Source of the DNA: Thermoanaerobaculia bacterium
GTDB taxonomy: Bacteria; Acidobacteriota; Thermoanaerobaculia; Multivoradales; JAIOJS01
Assembly (NCBI GenBank): GCA_030429235.1
Contig: JAUIDB010000008.1
Location: 107,586 to 171,585, forward strand
Reading direction: 5' to 3'
Length of the DNA stretch: 64,000 nt
Shown here: positions 33,568 to 42,867 of the stretch, one piece after another
Position numbering within the stretch: the stretch's first letter is position 1
Layout: every line of letters starts with the position of its first letter
Made by a program: the position numbers and the translations under genes
The notes under the pieces: model-generated
Told to the model about the DNA's origin: nothing
Seen by the model: the letters and a program-made list of their open reading frames with translations, nothing else
The model's database searches: none

Positions 33568-36174
33568 TCAAGGGTAGTACCCACGCAGGGTTCGTACTCG
33601 CACGCCGGGTCGGCGGGTTTCGATCTCGATGCGACGAAAGCCCTTGCCTTGATTGGATGATTGGTAGGTGATCCGGTACTGCGACCGGACATCTTTGGCT
33701 ACCTTGGCGAACGCCTTCTCGATCGATCGGCGGTCGCTGACCAGGAAGGAGAGCCCGCCGGTCTCCTCAGCCAACGTCGCGAGCCGGGCCTGCCGTTCTT
33801 GCCGGCTGCTCAGTTCACTGGGGTTGATGTGCGCGGTCGACCAGCCCGAGACCCCCGCCGGCACCAAACCGTTCGGATCGGTGGCGGACACGTTGAGAAA
33901 GAACGTGTAGACCGCGATACCCGAATGGCGGGCGAACTCGAGGCTGTCCTCGAATGAGAAGCGGCTGTGCTGATCGCCGCCGTCGGAGATCAGGACGAGA
34001 GCCTTCTTGCCGGGCAGTCCACCGAAGTAGTCCAGGGTGTCGATCAGCCCGTCCCAGAGGGCAGTGCCTCCGCGCGGGTGGAGCATCGAGACTCCGTCCG
34101 AGAGCCACTCGAGGTCGGAGGTCAACGGGACTGCGTAGTGGGTCCGCTGGTTGAAGGTCACGACCGCAGCCTGGTCGTCCTCTTCCAGCGTTTCACGGAA
34201 GAAGACGAGGGCACTCTCGACGCACACCGGTAGTTCCTCGAGCATCGACGTCGAACTGTCGATGACGAGGCCGAGGTGCACCGGCAGATCTCGGACGTGT
34301 TCGAAACGCTCGATGCTCTGTACGATGTCGTTCTCCTCGAGCTCGATCTCGTCGACTTCGAGGTCCTCGACTACCCGACGGCGGCGAAGGAACTTGGCAA
34401 ACAGCTCCACCTCCTGTACCTCGATCTCGTCGAGGTGACCGGGCGTATTGATCAAAGCGACGTCGCTGGTGCTCCGCCCGTCCCGAAGGTGGGCGACGAC
34501 GCGGACGAAGGTCGGCTCCCGTGTGCTGTGGGCCGGGATGGTCTGAAGGTAAGGCGGCTGGAAGTGTGTGCCCAGTGGAACGTCGCCCAGGAAGAATTCC
34601 ACGCGGTCCAGCTCCGAAACCGGTGGGATCTGCACTCGCGCCCGCGCTCGCAGTGCCCGGGAATTCTCGGCGCCGGGCCAAGGCTCGGTCAACAGGACCG
34701 AGAAGCGGCTGCGACCGACGTTGAGCTCGCGCTCGTCGGAGGCGACGACGGTTCCGCTTCGATCTAGACCCTCAGCCCGCAGGCGTCGCGGCGTGGGCCG
34801 TGGGCCGAGGTCGATCGTCGCGGACCAGGGACGCCGCGTGGTGTGCGCCACGACTTCGCCATCGAGCAGGTAGCGGACCGAACGGAGCACCCTTCCGGTG
34901 GTGCCGGCCGAGACCTCGACGGTCCCGGCCAGTACCCCGGCCGGCACCTGCAGGTGGAGCGCGGTTCGCACTGCGGGGCTTCGAGCCGCGTCTCGGGTGG
35001 TCTCGTCGACCTGGCCGAGGGCGTCAGGTGGTGGCACCACCACGGAGTGGAACGACTCGTGGAGCGGGGCGCCGTCCGGACTCTCGACCTGCAGGAGGAG
35101 CAGGTAGTGGCCCGGGGTCAGGTCACGGAAGAAGCGCAGCTCGAACCCTTCGTCTTCGTCTTGGACCTTCGGGTAGAGGATCTGGTGGAAGGTCTCTTTC
35201 CGTGGGACCGTCGCTTTCGGGTCGACGTCTGGCGCGGGTCGGGACAGGAACTCCCCACGCAGGATCCAACGTTGGAGGTCGGCGTCCGGAGACAGGATGT
35301 CGAAGTGGGCGACCCCTTGCACCACCGTACGCTGGGTCTCGCCCTGCTGATTTGCCGGCGCGAAGAAGTCCAGGCTCAAGGGCGGTGACCCAGAGAGCGA
35401 GAGGCTGGGGGATTCACGGGTACTGGCTTCTTCCAGACGATAGGGGCGAGGGGCTCGGAAGGGGGACCGTCGTCGAACCTCGGCCCAGTCGACGGCGCCC
35501 TCCAGGGCACCGTTGAGGTAGCCGAGAAGATGTTCGCGGTCGTGGAAGCAACCCTGGCTGGCCAGTCGTTCGAGGATCGCCGCGTCGGTAGGCGGGGTTT
35601 CGGGGTCGCCGCCCTCTGGGACGGGGAGCGTCGCCAGCAGGTCGGGGTCGGACACCAGTTCGGCCAGCGAGGCACCGCGCCATAGACGGTAGCCAGTGGA
35701 CGAGTCCTGGGGCCGCACGTAGAGGGTCGAGAAGGCGTCGTGGCCGTGGTCGGAACCGAAGTAGAACAGCTGGACCGGATGGAGGGAGGCGCACTCGATC
35801 GGGTAGGCGAAGCGCGGGGCTCCGTGCAGGACGATGGTCTGAGCGCGAGCGTCCTGCAGCGAGCCGATGGCGTCCCAGGCGAACTGGACGTTACGAGCGA
35901 ACCGCTCGCGGGCGGGGTTGCCGGCGGTGTCCGGCTCTGGGTCGCGGGCCCGCCAGAAGGCCCGGCGGAAGGAACGGCGCTGCCAGTCCGAGGAAAGGGA
36001 GAGGAACTGGTCCCGTTCGGCCGGCGTGATCAGCGCCGCAACCTCGTCCAGCCAGGTGCTCCAGTAGGCGACGTGCGAGTCCGACGTCGGTGCGGATTCG
36101 GTGGCCAGGAGAGGGCCGGTCAGAAGTAGGGCTCCGACCAGCGTCAGCCCAGCCTGGCTCCAAAGCCACTTCAT
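33568..36174 (-). CDS. Exported VWA-domain protein with GWxTD-like N-terminal domain
   Basis: 868 residues from an ATG that overlaps the M48 gene stop (ATGA). Signal peptide about 1-26. Residues about 35-170 match the GWxTD domain in layout (ITPAERDQFLSLSSDWQRR, FWRARDPEPDT), but the GWxTD motif itself is replaced. A von Willebrand A domain at about 630-850 has the metal site DSSTS in LGLVIDSSTSMLEE and ISDGGDQHSR. It probably mediates protein binding at the envelope. Coupled to the M48 protease and cytidine deaminase genes. Confidence 0.8.
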   Translation of the reverse strand: MKWLWSQAGLTLVGALLLTGPLLATESAPTSDSHVAYWSTWLDEVAALITPAERDQFLSLSSDWQRRSFRRAFWRARDPEPDTAGNPARERFARNVQFAWDAIGSLQDARAQTIVLHGAPRFAYPIECASLHPVQLFYFGSDHGHDAFSTLYVRPQDSSTGYRLWRGASLAELVSDPDLLATLPVPEGGDPETPPTDAAILERLASQGCFHDREHLLGYLNGALEGAVDWAEVRRRSPFRAPRPYRLEEASTRESPSLSLSGSPPLSLDFFAPANQQGETQRTVVQGVAHFDILSPDADLQRWILRGEFLSRPAPDVDPKATVPRKETFHQILYPKVQDEDEGFELRFFRDLTPGHYLLLLQVESPDGAPLHESFHSVVVPPPDALGQVDETTRDAARSPAVRTALHLQVPAGVLAGTVEVSAGTTGRVLRSVRYLLDGEVVAHTTRRPWSATIDLGPRPTPRRLRAEGLDRSGTVVASDERELNVGRSRFSVLLTEPWPGAENSRALRARARVQIPPVSELDRVEFFLGDVPLGTHFQPPYLQTIPAHSTREPTFVRVVAHLRDGRSTSDVALINTPGHLDEIEVQEVELFAKFLRRRRVVEDLEVDEIELEENDIVQSIERFEHVRDLPVHLGLVIDSSTSMLEELPVCVESALVFFRETLEEDDQAAVVTFNQRTHYAVPLTSDLEWLSDGVSMLHPRGGTALWDGLIDTLDYFGGLPGKKALVLISDGGDQHSRFSFEDSLEFARHSGIAVYTFFLNVSATDPNGLVPAGVSGWSTAHINPSELSSRQERQARLATLAEETGGLSFLVSDRRSIEKAFAKVAKDVRSQYRITYQSSNQGKGFRRIEIETRRPGVRVRTLRGYYP

Positions 36175-37469
36175 CGGGTGAAGCGACCGCCGTAGCGCAG
36201 GGATTGTCCGCTCTCCCATGGTCGATACTCGTTACAGAACCGTACCCGCTCTCCGATCGGCGGGTGGCTCGCCCGCAGCACCTTGTAGAGCGTCCCGGGG
36301 TAGGGGTACGAGAGGTTGTTCGTCTGCAGGGCCACGAAGGCCGATGCCCCAGCCTGGTTGTCTTGGGTGAGTTCGAGGGCGAAGCGGTCGGCTTCTCGCT
36401 CTTGATAGCGCGACCAGGCGAGGGAGGCGGGGGCAAACAGCAAACCGAAGAGGTCGAGCAGGATCAGGAGCAGGGGAAGCGCGGCGGGGTCCGACAGGCC
36501 ACGGAGCCCGAAGCGGGGACCGATTCGACCGATCAGGAGTGAACCAACGCGGTGGACTCCGTACAGCGTCAACAGGGTGACGGCAGACAGGAGCAGAAGG
36601 CTGCGGGTGAGGTGCCCGAGGACGTAGTGGCCCAGTTCGTGTCCCATGACGAACACAACCTGGTCTTCGTCCAATCGTTCGAGCAGCGTGTCCCAGAGGA
36701 CGATTCGTTTGGTGCCGGCGAAACCCGTGACGTAGGCGTTGACGCGTCGCGTATCGACGCTCTTGTCGACCTCGAAGACGCGGTCGAACTCGACGCCGGT
36801 TCGTTGGGCCATGGTCAAGATCCGGGCCTCGAGTTGGCGGTCTTGCATCGGTCCGAAGTCGTTGAAGAGCGGTGCCACCCAGATCGGACTGACGAATACG
36901 AGAAAGAGCGAGAGGGGGACCGAGAGCAGTGTGGTGTAGAGCCACCAGCGCTGCGGGCTCTTGCGGATGAGCAGATAGGGAAGCCAGAGGAAGAGGGCGG
37001 CGGCAACCAACCCGATTCCGAAGCCTTTCGACATGTCGAGGGCCCACTTGCTGAACAACTGGTTCGACAGTCCGTAGGCGTGGGGACGTACGAAACCCAA
37101 CCAGTAGCTGCGCGGTAGGTCCACCAGTCCCACGATCGAAATGTAGGCGCCGAAATACGCCAGGAGGGCGAGATACCACTGGCCTCGCGTCAGGTTTTCG
37201 GCGCGGTCTCGCAGCCGCCGAGAGAGGCCCGTCGTGAGGATCAGCCCCGGCACCGCGAGACTCCAGAGGAGGTTGAAGCACCACCAGGCGTTCCCCGTGC
37301 GGTAGTAGCGAACTGCGGAGTCGCTGGGAGGCGGGACCTCGACCGTCAGGGGGGAGTCGGCGAGGGGCTTCTGCGAGTTCGCGTCGGTTTGGGTAGCGAA
37401 GGCCAGGCTGCCCGATCCCGTCGCCAAGACGATCAGGAAGGTCGCCAGGACCCCGTACAGGCGTCGCAT
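36171..37469 (-). CDS. M48 family zinc metalloprotease, Ste24-like
   Basis: 432 residues. Signal peptide, then several membrane segments (about 65-85, 108-128, 160-182, 192-215) and the zinc site HELGHYVLGHL with the third ligand in SRYQEREADRFALEL, plus two more membrane segments between. This is the layout of CAAX prenyl protease 1 (Ste24) type M48 peptidases that cleave membrane or misfolded proteins. Six bases separate it from the cytidine deaminase; the VWA gene follows with an ATGA overlap, so the three form an operon. Confidence 0.93.
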   Translation of the reverse strand: MRRLYGVLATFLIVLATGSGSLAFATQTDANSQKPLADSPLTVEVPPPSDSAVRYYRTGNAWWCFNLLWSLAVPGLILTTGLSRRLRDRAENLTRGQWYLALLAYFGAYISIVGLVDLPRSYWLGFVRPHAYGLSNQLFSKWALDMSKGFGIGLVAAALFLWLPYLLIRKSPQRWWLYTTLLSVPLSLFLVFVSPIWVAPLFNDFGPMQDRQLEARILTMAQRTGVEFDRVFEVDKSVDTRRVNAYVTGFAGTKRIVLWDTLLERLDEDQVVFVMGHELGHYVLGHLTRSLLLLSAVTLLTLYGVHRVGSLLIGRIGPRFGLRGLSDPAALPLLLILLDLFGLLFAPASLAWSRYQEREADRFALELTQDNQAGASAFVALQTNNLSYPYPGTLYKVLRASHPPIGERVRFCNEYRPWESGQSLRYGGRFTR

Positions 37470-37474
37470 GTCGC

Positions 37475-37879
37475 TCAGGGGCCTGCGAAGGGCTCGGGAA
37501 AGAGGTCCGCCAGCTGCCGTTCGCGGACCTCGCCGTTCTCGTTGACCAAGCGGAGGACCAGGTCCGGAGCGAACTCCTGCAGCGTCTCGCGACACATCCC
37601 GCAGGGCGGGGCCGGAGGACTGGCCTGGGTGGCGACGACGAGGGCCCTGTACTCCCGGAATCCTGCCGAGACAGCGTTGCCCACCGCGGTGCGCTCGGCG
37701 CAAACGCAAAGGCCGAAGCTACGGTTCTCGACGTTGCAGCCGACGAAGACCTCTCCCTCGCGCGTGAGGAGGGCCGCCCCTACCTTGAAGTTGCTGTAGG
37801 GAGCGTAGGCTTTCTCACGGGCTGCCCGCGCGGCGGCGGTGAGTCGATCCCAATCAATGGCCGGAAATGGGTTGCTCAC
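37475..37879 (-). CDS. cdd: Cytidine deaminase
   Basis: 134 residues from a GTG, the usual size of homotetrameric cytidine deaminases. Zinc and catalytic residues are present: CAERTA (Cys ligand and catalytic Glu) and PCGMC (two Cys ligands). It deaminates cytidine and deoxycytidine in pyrimidine salvage. Odd features: TACAGT lies seven bases before the GTG, and start codon and TACAGT sit within a perfect 13-bp inverted repeat, so a read-through transcript would bury the start codon. Confidence 0.95.
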   Translation of the reverse strand: MSNPFPAIDWDRLTAAARAAREKAYAPYSNFKVGAALLTREGEVFVGCNVENRSFGLCVCAERTAVGNAVSAGFREYRALVVATQASPPAPPCGMCRETLQEFAPDLVLRLVNENGEVRERQLADLFPEPFAGP

Positions 37880-37905
37880 GGCGTGGACTGTACCACGCCG
37901 TGAGC
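37874..37905 (-). terminator. 13-bp perfect inverted repeat over the cdd start (terminator and/or control element)
   Basis: GCTCACGGCGTGG (37874-37886) and CCACGCCGTGAGC (37893-37905) flank a 6-base centre that reads TACAGT, a -10-like box, on the minus strand. It lies 26 bases after the stop of the upstream M56-TPR gene, so it may end that operon; it also covers the GTG of cdd at 37877-37879. Confidence 0.6.
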
Positions 37906-37930
37906 GGCGAACTGGCCTGTGGTCGAAGGC

Positions 37931-40702
37931 TCAGTCGTCGGCCAGTTGCGCGCGCGCCGCTTCCAGTTCGGCCTTTTGCTGCTCCAGTTCGGCCCGCCGC
38001 TGCTCCAGTTCGGCGGCGAGTTCGGCGAGCGCGGCAGCTTCCGCTTCCTTCCGCTGCGCGGTTCGTTCCTCGAGCTGGGCCTGCCGGGCGGCTTGGCGCT
38101 CCGTTTCGGCCTGGAGCCGGACCTGGGTCTCGTAGAGACGGGCGCGCTCACGGTCGCGGACCTTCTCCTCGGTCTCCAGGCGCATCTTCAGCGCGTGGAG
38201 TTCGGCTTCACTCTCCCGCACCTTGTAGCCCTTGTCGCCGAGTTGGCGCAGCATCTCTTCGAGGTGCTCTTTGTGTTCGATCAAGCCTCGACGCTTCTCT
38301 TTGACCCAGTAGGTGCGCTCCAGTTCCTTGAAACGCTCGTCGTCACGGATCGCATCGAAGTCGGGGTCGTCGTCCATCGAGCTGGCGATCGACATACCGG
38401 CTTCGCCGGCCTTCTCGAGCCAGGTCAGGGCGGACTCGGTGTTGCCGAGCCGACTGTGAGCGCAGGCGATGTTGTACATCTGCAGACTGGGCTTGTAGTC
38501 GCGCTGGATCGCTCGCTCGAAGGCCCGGATCGCCTCCTCGTGCTGCCCGGCGTAGTGCAGGGAGTAGCCGAGGTTGAACCAGCCTCGACCGTGGTCGGGA
38601 TACTGATCGACAAAGGTGCGGTAGGTGTCGACGGCGGGCTGCCAACGGCGTGGATCGATCTCGCGGTCCCGATCCCACCAGCCGTCGCGCCGGAACTGGC
38701 TCAGGTCGAGGATCTCGGCCTTGCGGCGAATCTCCTCGAATTCGGCCGTGCCTCGGATCGCGTCGAGATCGCGGTCGTTGCGGAACCGCTCCTCGCTGTC
38801 GAAGCCCCACTCGACGGCGTCGTCGAGCGTGGCGAGCGCGCGCTCCACCTGTCCCGCTCGCGAGTAGGTGCAGGCCAGGTTGTAGCGGGTGGCCGAAGAG
38901 CGCTGCGGGTCGAGTTCCACCGAGCGCTGCAGGCACTCGATCGCTCGGTCGTAGCGCCCGAGAGAGAGGAAGTCCGAACCGACCTGGTGCCAATGATCGC
39001 CGTTCTGGCTCTGGACCGACATCAGCTTCTGGTAGGCGGCTTCGGTCTGTTCTAGGCGGTCCTGGGCGGGGTGCCAGCGAGAGCCCGATTCGTCGCGGTA
39101 CCGGTCGAGCAGGGTGGTGAAGTCGGACGTCCCGCGCAGGGAGTCGAGATCGGAGTCTTCGAACAGTAGGTCGTAGCTGTCGAAACCGGCTTCGAAAGCT
39201 CGGTCGAGCCAGTACATCGCGTCGGCGTGGCGACCGAGGCGGGCGTAGCCGCAGGCGGCATTGTAGGAGGCCGTGCCGGGGCGGTAGCCGGCGGCGGCGG
39301 CTTTTTCGAAGGCCTCGGTCGCCTGCTCGAAGTCCTCGGCGCGGTGGTAGTCGTAGGCGACCTCCCACCAGTCGTGACCCGTCTCCGCGTTCTGTCGACG
39401 GCGATCGCGCTTACGGCTCTCGACTGCCCACTTCTCGTCGTCCGGCGAGTGAAAGACCTGGGCCAGCTGGCCGTGCACGACGTCGCCCACGCGGTGTCCG
39501 AAGGAAACCTCGTCGGCGGCCGGGACGAAGTCGCTACCGTCGGGACTCTCGCCGAAGAACGAGACCTGGTTGGCCGGACCCGGATCCCAGGCCTGGAGCC
39601 GGACGCTGGCCAGTGGGACGACGACCAGGGTCAGCAGGCTGGCGGCCAGCAGGACGAGACCTCGGCTGGGGGAGCGCCGGGGCCGGTCGGGGTGCAGGAT
39701 CGAGCGAAGACGCTGGTCGACCTGACTGCGGCGGATGAGCGCCACGGCGGGTCGAGGGGCGTCCTGGTTGAGGCCACTCGCGAGGTCCAGCAGGTGCTGC
39801 GCGTAGTCCGAGGGGCGGGTTCCGGCGGCCAGGACTCGATCGTCACAGGCTTCCTCGCAATCGCGGCGGGCCTGCGATTCGAGCATCCAGGCGAGGGGAT
39901 GGAACCAGTAGAGGGCCACAGCGATGCGTCCCGCCAGCAGAGTCAGCCAGTCGCCGCGATCGAGATGCGCCAGTTCGTGGAGCAGAACGACCCGAAGGCG
40001 CTCCTCGGTCCAGGAGTTGGCGGCCCGCGGAAGCAGGAGGGTCGGTCGGGCGAAGCCCCAGAGGAGCGGTACCCGGGAGTGCTCCGAAAGCAACAGTCGC
40101 GGTTTACGGGTGCCCAGTTCGGCGACCACGTCGTCGAGGACCTGGGCCAGACGGTCGTCCTTCGGAGTCTCTCCCCGAGCGATCCAGCCCAGCACTCGGA
40201 GGGCTCCCAGCGAGAGGCGGGCCAAGAGGAGAAGAGCCACTCCAGCCCAGACCAAGAACAGGGGGGCGGGGCTCTGGGAGGAGGCTACGGTGGCACGCGC
40301 GGCCTCGAACGAGGAGGCCGTCGAGGACTCACCGGACGGGGTCGGAGCGAGCGCCGCACTCTCGAACGGCGCGACCTTGGCCGGCGTAGAACTCACTAGC
40401 TTCGACGGCTCGACCGAGGCGGCGATGGATTCCGCCGAGACTGGGGCAGGTGAGAACGGCACGGATCGAACCGCTTCGGTGGGGTTCGAGGGGACGGCGG
40501 GGAGGGTCACGTCCCAGCCGGGCAGGGCCGCGCTGAGGAGCGGCACCGCGACCAGAGCCGCGATGGCCAGCGTGGACCAGAGATGACGGATTCCGGCGGA
40601 TGTCGTACGAAGCAGGCGATGCCCTACGAGCCCGATGAACAGGATCAGGGTGATCTTGAAGAGCGTAGCGGCGGGGTCGGTGGTCGGAAGGAGTTCGATC
40701 AT
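37931..40702 (-). CDS. BlaR1-like M56 membrane peptidase fused to TPR repeats and a coiled coil
   Basis: 923 residues. Membrane segments near 10-30, 38-58, 150-172 and 345-365; zinc-peptidase motif HELAHLDRGDW with downstream ESQARRDCEEACDD, the M56/BlaR1 pattern. Where BlaR1 has a penicillin-binding sensor, this protein has TPR repeats (about 430-810; units such as YRPGTASYNAACGYARLG) and a C-terminal coiled coil rich in Glu, Gln and Arg. It directly follows a BlaI-type repressor gene, so it probably senses an envelope signal and triggers repressor cleavage. The sensing domain is inferred. Confidence 0.88.
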   Translation of the reverse strand: MIELLPTTDPAATLFKITLILFIGLVGHRLLRTTSAGIRHLWSTLAIAALVAVPLLSAALPGWDVTLPAVPSNPTEAVRSVPFSPAPVSAESIAASVEPSKLVSSTPAKVAPFESAALAPTPSGESSTASSFEAARATVASSQSPAPLFLVWAGVALLLLARLSLGALRVLGWIARGETPKDDRLAQVLDDVVAELGTRKPRLLLSEHSRVPLLWGFARPTLLLPRAANSWTEERLRVVLLHELAHLDRGDWLTLLAGRIAVALYWFHPLAWMLESQARRDCEEACDDRVLAAGTRPSDYAQHLLDLASGLNQDAPRPAVALIRRSQVDQRLRSILHPDRPRRSPSRGLVLLAASLLTLVVVPLASVRLQAWDPGPANQVSFFGESPDGSDFVPAADEVSFGHRVGDVVHGQLAQVFHSPDDEKWAVESRKRDRRRQNAETGHDWWEVAYDYHRAEDFEQATEAFEKAAAAGYRPGTASYNAACGYARLGRHADAMYWLDRAFEAGFDSYDLLFEDSDLDSLRGTSDFTTLLDRYRDESGSRWHPAQDRLEQTEAAYQKLMSVQSQNGDHWHQVGSDFLSLGRYDRAIECLQRSVELDPQRSSATRYNLACTYSRAGQVERALATLDDAVEWGFDSEERFRNDRDLDAIRGTAEFEEIRRKAEILDLSQFRRDGWWDRDREIDPRRWQPAVDTYRTFVDQYPDHGRGWFNLGYSLHYAGQHEEAIRAFERAIQRDYKPSLQMYNIACAHSRLGNTESALTWLEKAGEAGMSIASSMDDDPDFDAIRDDERFKELERTYWVKEKRRGLIEHKEHLEEMLRQLGDKGYKVRESEAELHALKMRLETEEKVRDRERARLYETQVRLQAETERQAARQAQLEERTAQRKEAEAAALAELAAELEQRRAELEQQKAELEAARAQLADD

Positions 40703-40704
40703 GG

Positions 40705-41088
40705 CTAGCGGCCCTCCTCGCGGGCACGGTCGATCAGTTCGGTCAATTCGTCGAGTTCACGGACAGACAATTGGGAGGCTCGGCTCTCGAGCAAGGCGGC
40801 GACGACGTTGGCAGCAGAGTTCTCGAAGAAGGTATCGACCAGGTGGTCGAGTGCGCTCTGTCCCGCGGTCTCTGCACTCTCTACTGGGTGGTATACGTAT
40901 CGGTTACCCTGATGTTCATGGCGGAGGTGGCCCTTCTCTTCGAGTACGGCTAGCGTGGACCGCACCGCGGAGTAGCTGGGCGGCGACGACATCTCGCGGT
41001 GGATGACGGCGGCAGTAGCGCTGCCGAGCCGGTAGACGATGTCCATGATTTCGCGCTCGCGCTTGCTGAATGGTGTAGGTGCAGTCAT
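40705..41088 (-). CDS. BlaI/MecI/CopY family transcriptional repressor
   Basis: 127 residues from an ATG with AAGGGAG. Winged helix N-terminus (FSKREREIMDIVYRLGSATAAVIHREMSS, SYSAVRSTLAVLEEKGHLRHEHQG) and a helical C-terminal dimerisation part, as in BlaI. The cleavage site used by BlaR1-type partners cannot be identified with certainty. It leads an operon with the M56-TPR gene two bases downstream. Its promoter carries half-sites between the -35 and -10 boxes, fitting autorepression. Confidence 0.93.
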   Translation of the reverse strand: MTAPTPFSKREREIMDIVYRLGSATAAVIHREMSSPPSYSAVRSTLAVLEEKGHLRHEHQGNRYVYHPVESAETAGQSALDHLVDTFFENSAANVVAALLESRASQLSVRELDELTELIDRAREEGR

Positions 41089-41124
41089 CGATTCTCCCTT
41101 GAGGGTTTTTCAGCAGATGCGGAA

Positions 41125-41152
41125 ATTCTAGCACTTTTTTCTGAAGTGTCAA
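41125..41152 (-). promoter_or_regulatory. Strong promoter of the blaI operon (TTGACA-N16-TAGAAT)
   Basis: Consensus -35 TTGACA (41152-41147) and TAGAAT (41130-41125), 16 bases apart, with TGC just before the -10 box. CACTT and AAGTG half-sites (41132-41136 and 41144-41148 on the plus strand) lie between the boxes, a standard place for BlaI binding. Confidence 0.75.
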
Positions 41153-41178
41153 CTCCCGATCGAGCTGGTACACTTCAG
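41141..41178. promoter_or_regulatory. Dyad shared by the blaI and mdh promoters
   Basis: CTGAAGTGT (41141-41149) and ACACTTCAG (41170-41178) are perfect inverted 9-mers, 20 bases apart. The first overlaps the blaI -35 box; the second overlaps TACACT (41169-41174), a candidate -10 box for mdh. BlaI is the likely ligand. Confidence 0.5.
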
Positions 41179-41247
41179 AGCCCTCGGGAGCATCCCTCTC
41201 GATACTCCGTCCCAACGATGCAAATGACCTGAATTCAGGAGTTTTCG

Positions 41248-42225
41248 ATGAAGAAACCAGTTCGCGTGGCGATCACCGGTGCGGCCGGGAACATCGGCTA
41301 TCAACTCTGCTTCCGGGCGGCGGCCGGTGACATGCTGGGCCCGGATCAACCGGTCATCCTGCAGCTCATCGAGATACCACCCGCGATGGACGCCTTGCGC
41401 GGCGTGGTGATGGAACTGAATGACTGCGCCTTCCCCCTGCTCGCGGGGATCGTCGCGACGAGTGACCTCGAGGAGGGTTTCGCCGACGCCGACTACTGCC
41501 TGTTGGTCGGCGCTCGGCCCCGAGGACCGGGCATGGAGCGCAAGGACCTCCTCGGAGCCAACGGAGCGATCTTCGGTCCCCAGGGCCGCGCCATCAACGA
41601 TCGGGCCTCACGGGACGTCAAGGTCCTGGTCGTGGGCAACCCGGCCAACACCAACTGCCTCATCGCCGCTTCCAATGCTCCGGATCTCGATCCGCGGCAG
41701 TTTCACGCCATGACCCGCCTCGACCACAACCGAGCCATGTCGCAACTCGCCGAGAAGACCGGAGAGCACGTCAACGACCTCGCGGGCATGATCATCTGGG
41801 GGAACCACTCCTCGACGCAGTACCCCGACATCAGTCACTGCCGGGTCGGGGATCGGGCGGCGACGGACGTCGTCGACCAGACCTGGTATCGCGAAACCTT
41901 CATCCCCACCGTCCAGAAGCGAGGTGCGGCGATCATCGCGGCTCGAGGAGCCTCGTCCGCGGCTTCGGCTGCCTCCGCGGCTCTCGATCACATGCGCAGC
42001 TGGGCGCTGGGGACGCCGGATGGTGACTGGGTCAGTATGGCGGTCCCGGCCGACGGCAGCTACGGAATCGAACCGGGGATCGTCTTCTCCTTCCCGTGTA
42101 CCTGTGCCGATGGCGAGTACACGATCGTCTCCGACCTCAGGCTCGACGACTTCAGTCGCGAGCGCATTCGGGTGACCGAGGCCGAGCTTCGCGAGGAGCG
42201 CTCGGCGGTAGAGGAGCTCTTGTAG
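41248..42225 (+). CDS. mdh: Malate dehydrogenase
   Basis: 325 residues from an ATG with CAGGAG. N-terminal NAD-binding [10 protein letters not shown], the substrate-binding [22 protein letters not shown], and the active-site Asp-Arg/His pairs in MTRLDHNRA and [11 protein letters not shown]. This is the cytosolic-type (group 2) NAD-dependent enzyme that interconverts malate and oxaloacetate in the citric acid cycle. Its upstream region overlaps the blaI promoter. A 12-bp palindrome, CCTGAATTCAGG (41228-41239), reaches into the ribosome binding site. Confidence 0.96.
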   Translation: MKKPVRVAITGAAGNIGYQLCFRAAAGDMLGPDQPVILQLIEIPPAMDALRGVVMELNDCAFPLLAGIVATSDLEEGFADADYCLLVGARPRGPGMERKDLLGANGAIFGPQGRAINDRASRDVKVLVVGNPANTNCLIAASNAPDLDPRQFHAMTRLDHNRAMSQLAEKTGEHVNDLAGMIIWGNHSSTQYPDISHCRVGDRAATDVVDQTWYRETFIPTVQKRGAAIIAARGASSAASAASAALDHMRSWALGTPDGDWVSMAVPADGSYGIEPGIVFSFPCTCADGEYTIVSDLRLDDFSRERIRVTEAELREERSAVEELL

Positions 42226-42264
42226 CCGGGAGGATGGGTTGGGGCTTCGTCGGTGGGTCGCGCC

Positions 42265-42663
42265 TCACCAGGCCGAGGTATCCCCTGACTCGAAGCCGTC
42301 ACCGAAGATCCCCACGACCGTCAGGTTCCCGGTCATCCCCAGGCCGGAATGAACGACACAGAAGTAGTCGATCTCGGCCTGGGTGCGGAAGATTCTGGTC
42401 ACGCTCCAGGGATTGGAACTCGGTGCGCCGTCACCGCCGTCGTCGTCACAACCGTTGGCACAACGAAACGCGGACCCGGGGGTCACGGACTCGACGTTGT
42501 GGAATCCGCCCTGGTTGGTCCAGGTCACGGTATCGCCCACCGCGATCGTGAGGTCGGCGGGAGAAAAGAAGTTGGAGCCGACCATGATGGGATGGTCCTC
42601 ACCCAGGACCACACCACTTCCGAGCAGGGTGGCGAGCAGACATACAAATAGGGTTCTCTTCAA
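42265..42663 (-). CDS. Small exported cupredoxin (plastocyanin-like) with DGFESGDT tail
   Basis: 132 residues. Signal peptide (about 1-21), then a cupredoxin domain (SNFFSPADLTIAVGDTVTWT) with type 1 copper ligands visible as His in GGFHNV and Cys, His and Met in YFCVVHSGLGM. It should carry electrons or bind copper outside the cell membrane. The C-terminus is FGDGFESGDTSAW, the tail shared with three larger exported proteins. It lies between the convergent mdh and rightward icd genes; no operon partner. Confidence 0.9.
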   Translation of the reverse strand: MKRTLFVCLLATLLGSGVVLGEDHPIMVGSNFFSPADLTIAVGDTVTWTNQGGFHNVESVTPGSAFRCANGCDDDGGDGAPSSNPWSVTRIFRTQAEIDYFCVVHSGLGMTGNLTVVGIFGDGFESGDTSAW

Positions 42664-42867
42664 CGGTAGAGCCTCCGAATCGGTGGATCGAAGTGAGAGG
42701 ATACCTCGGAGGCGCGTGATATAAGTGACGGTGCCCCAGTTCGGGAATCTTGCCGCCTAGACTCCGGCCCGTTCGACCGGAATCGAGCAGCCGGACTCGC
42801 AGAGACCACAACCCATACCGCAGGCTAGCCTGCAGAGTAGTCAGTACCCGTACATCAGGAGAGATCG

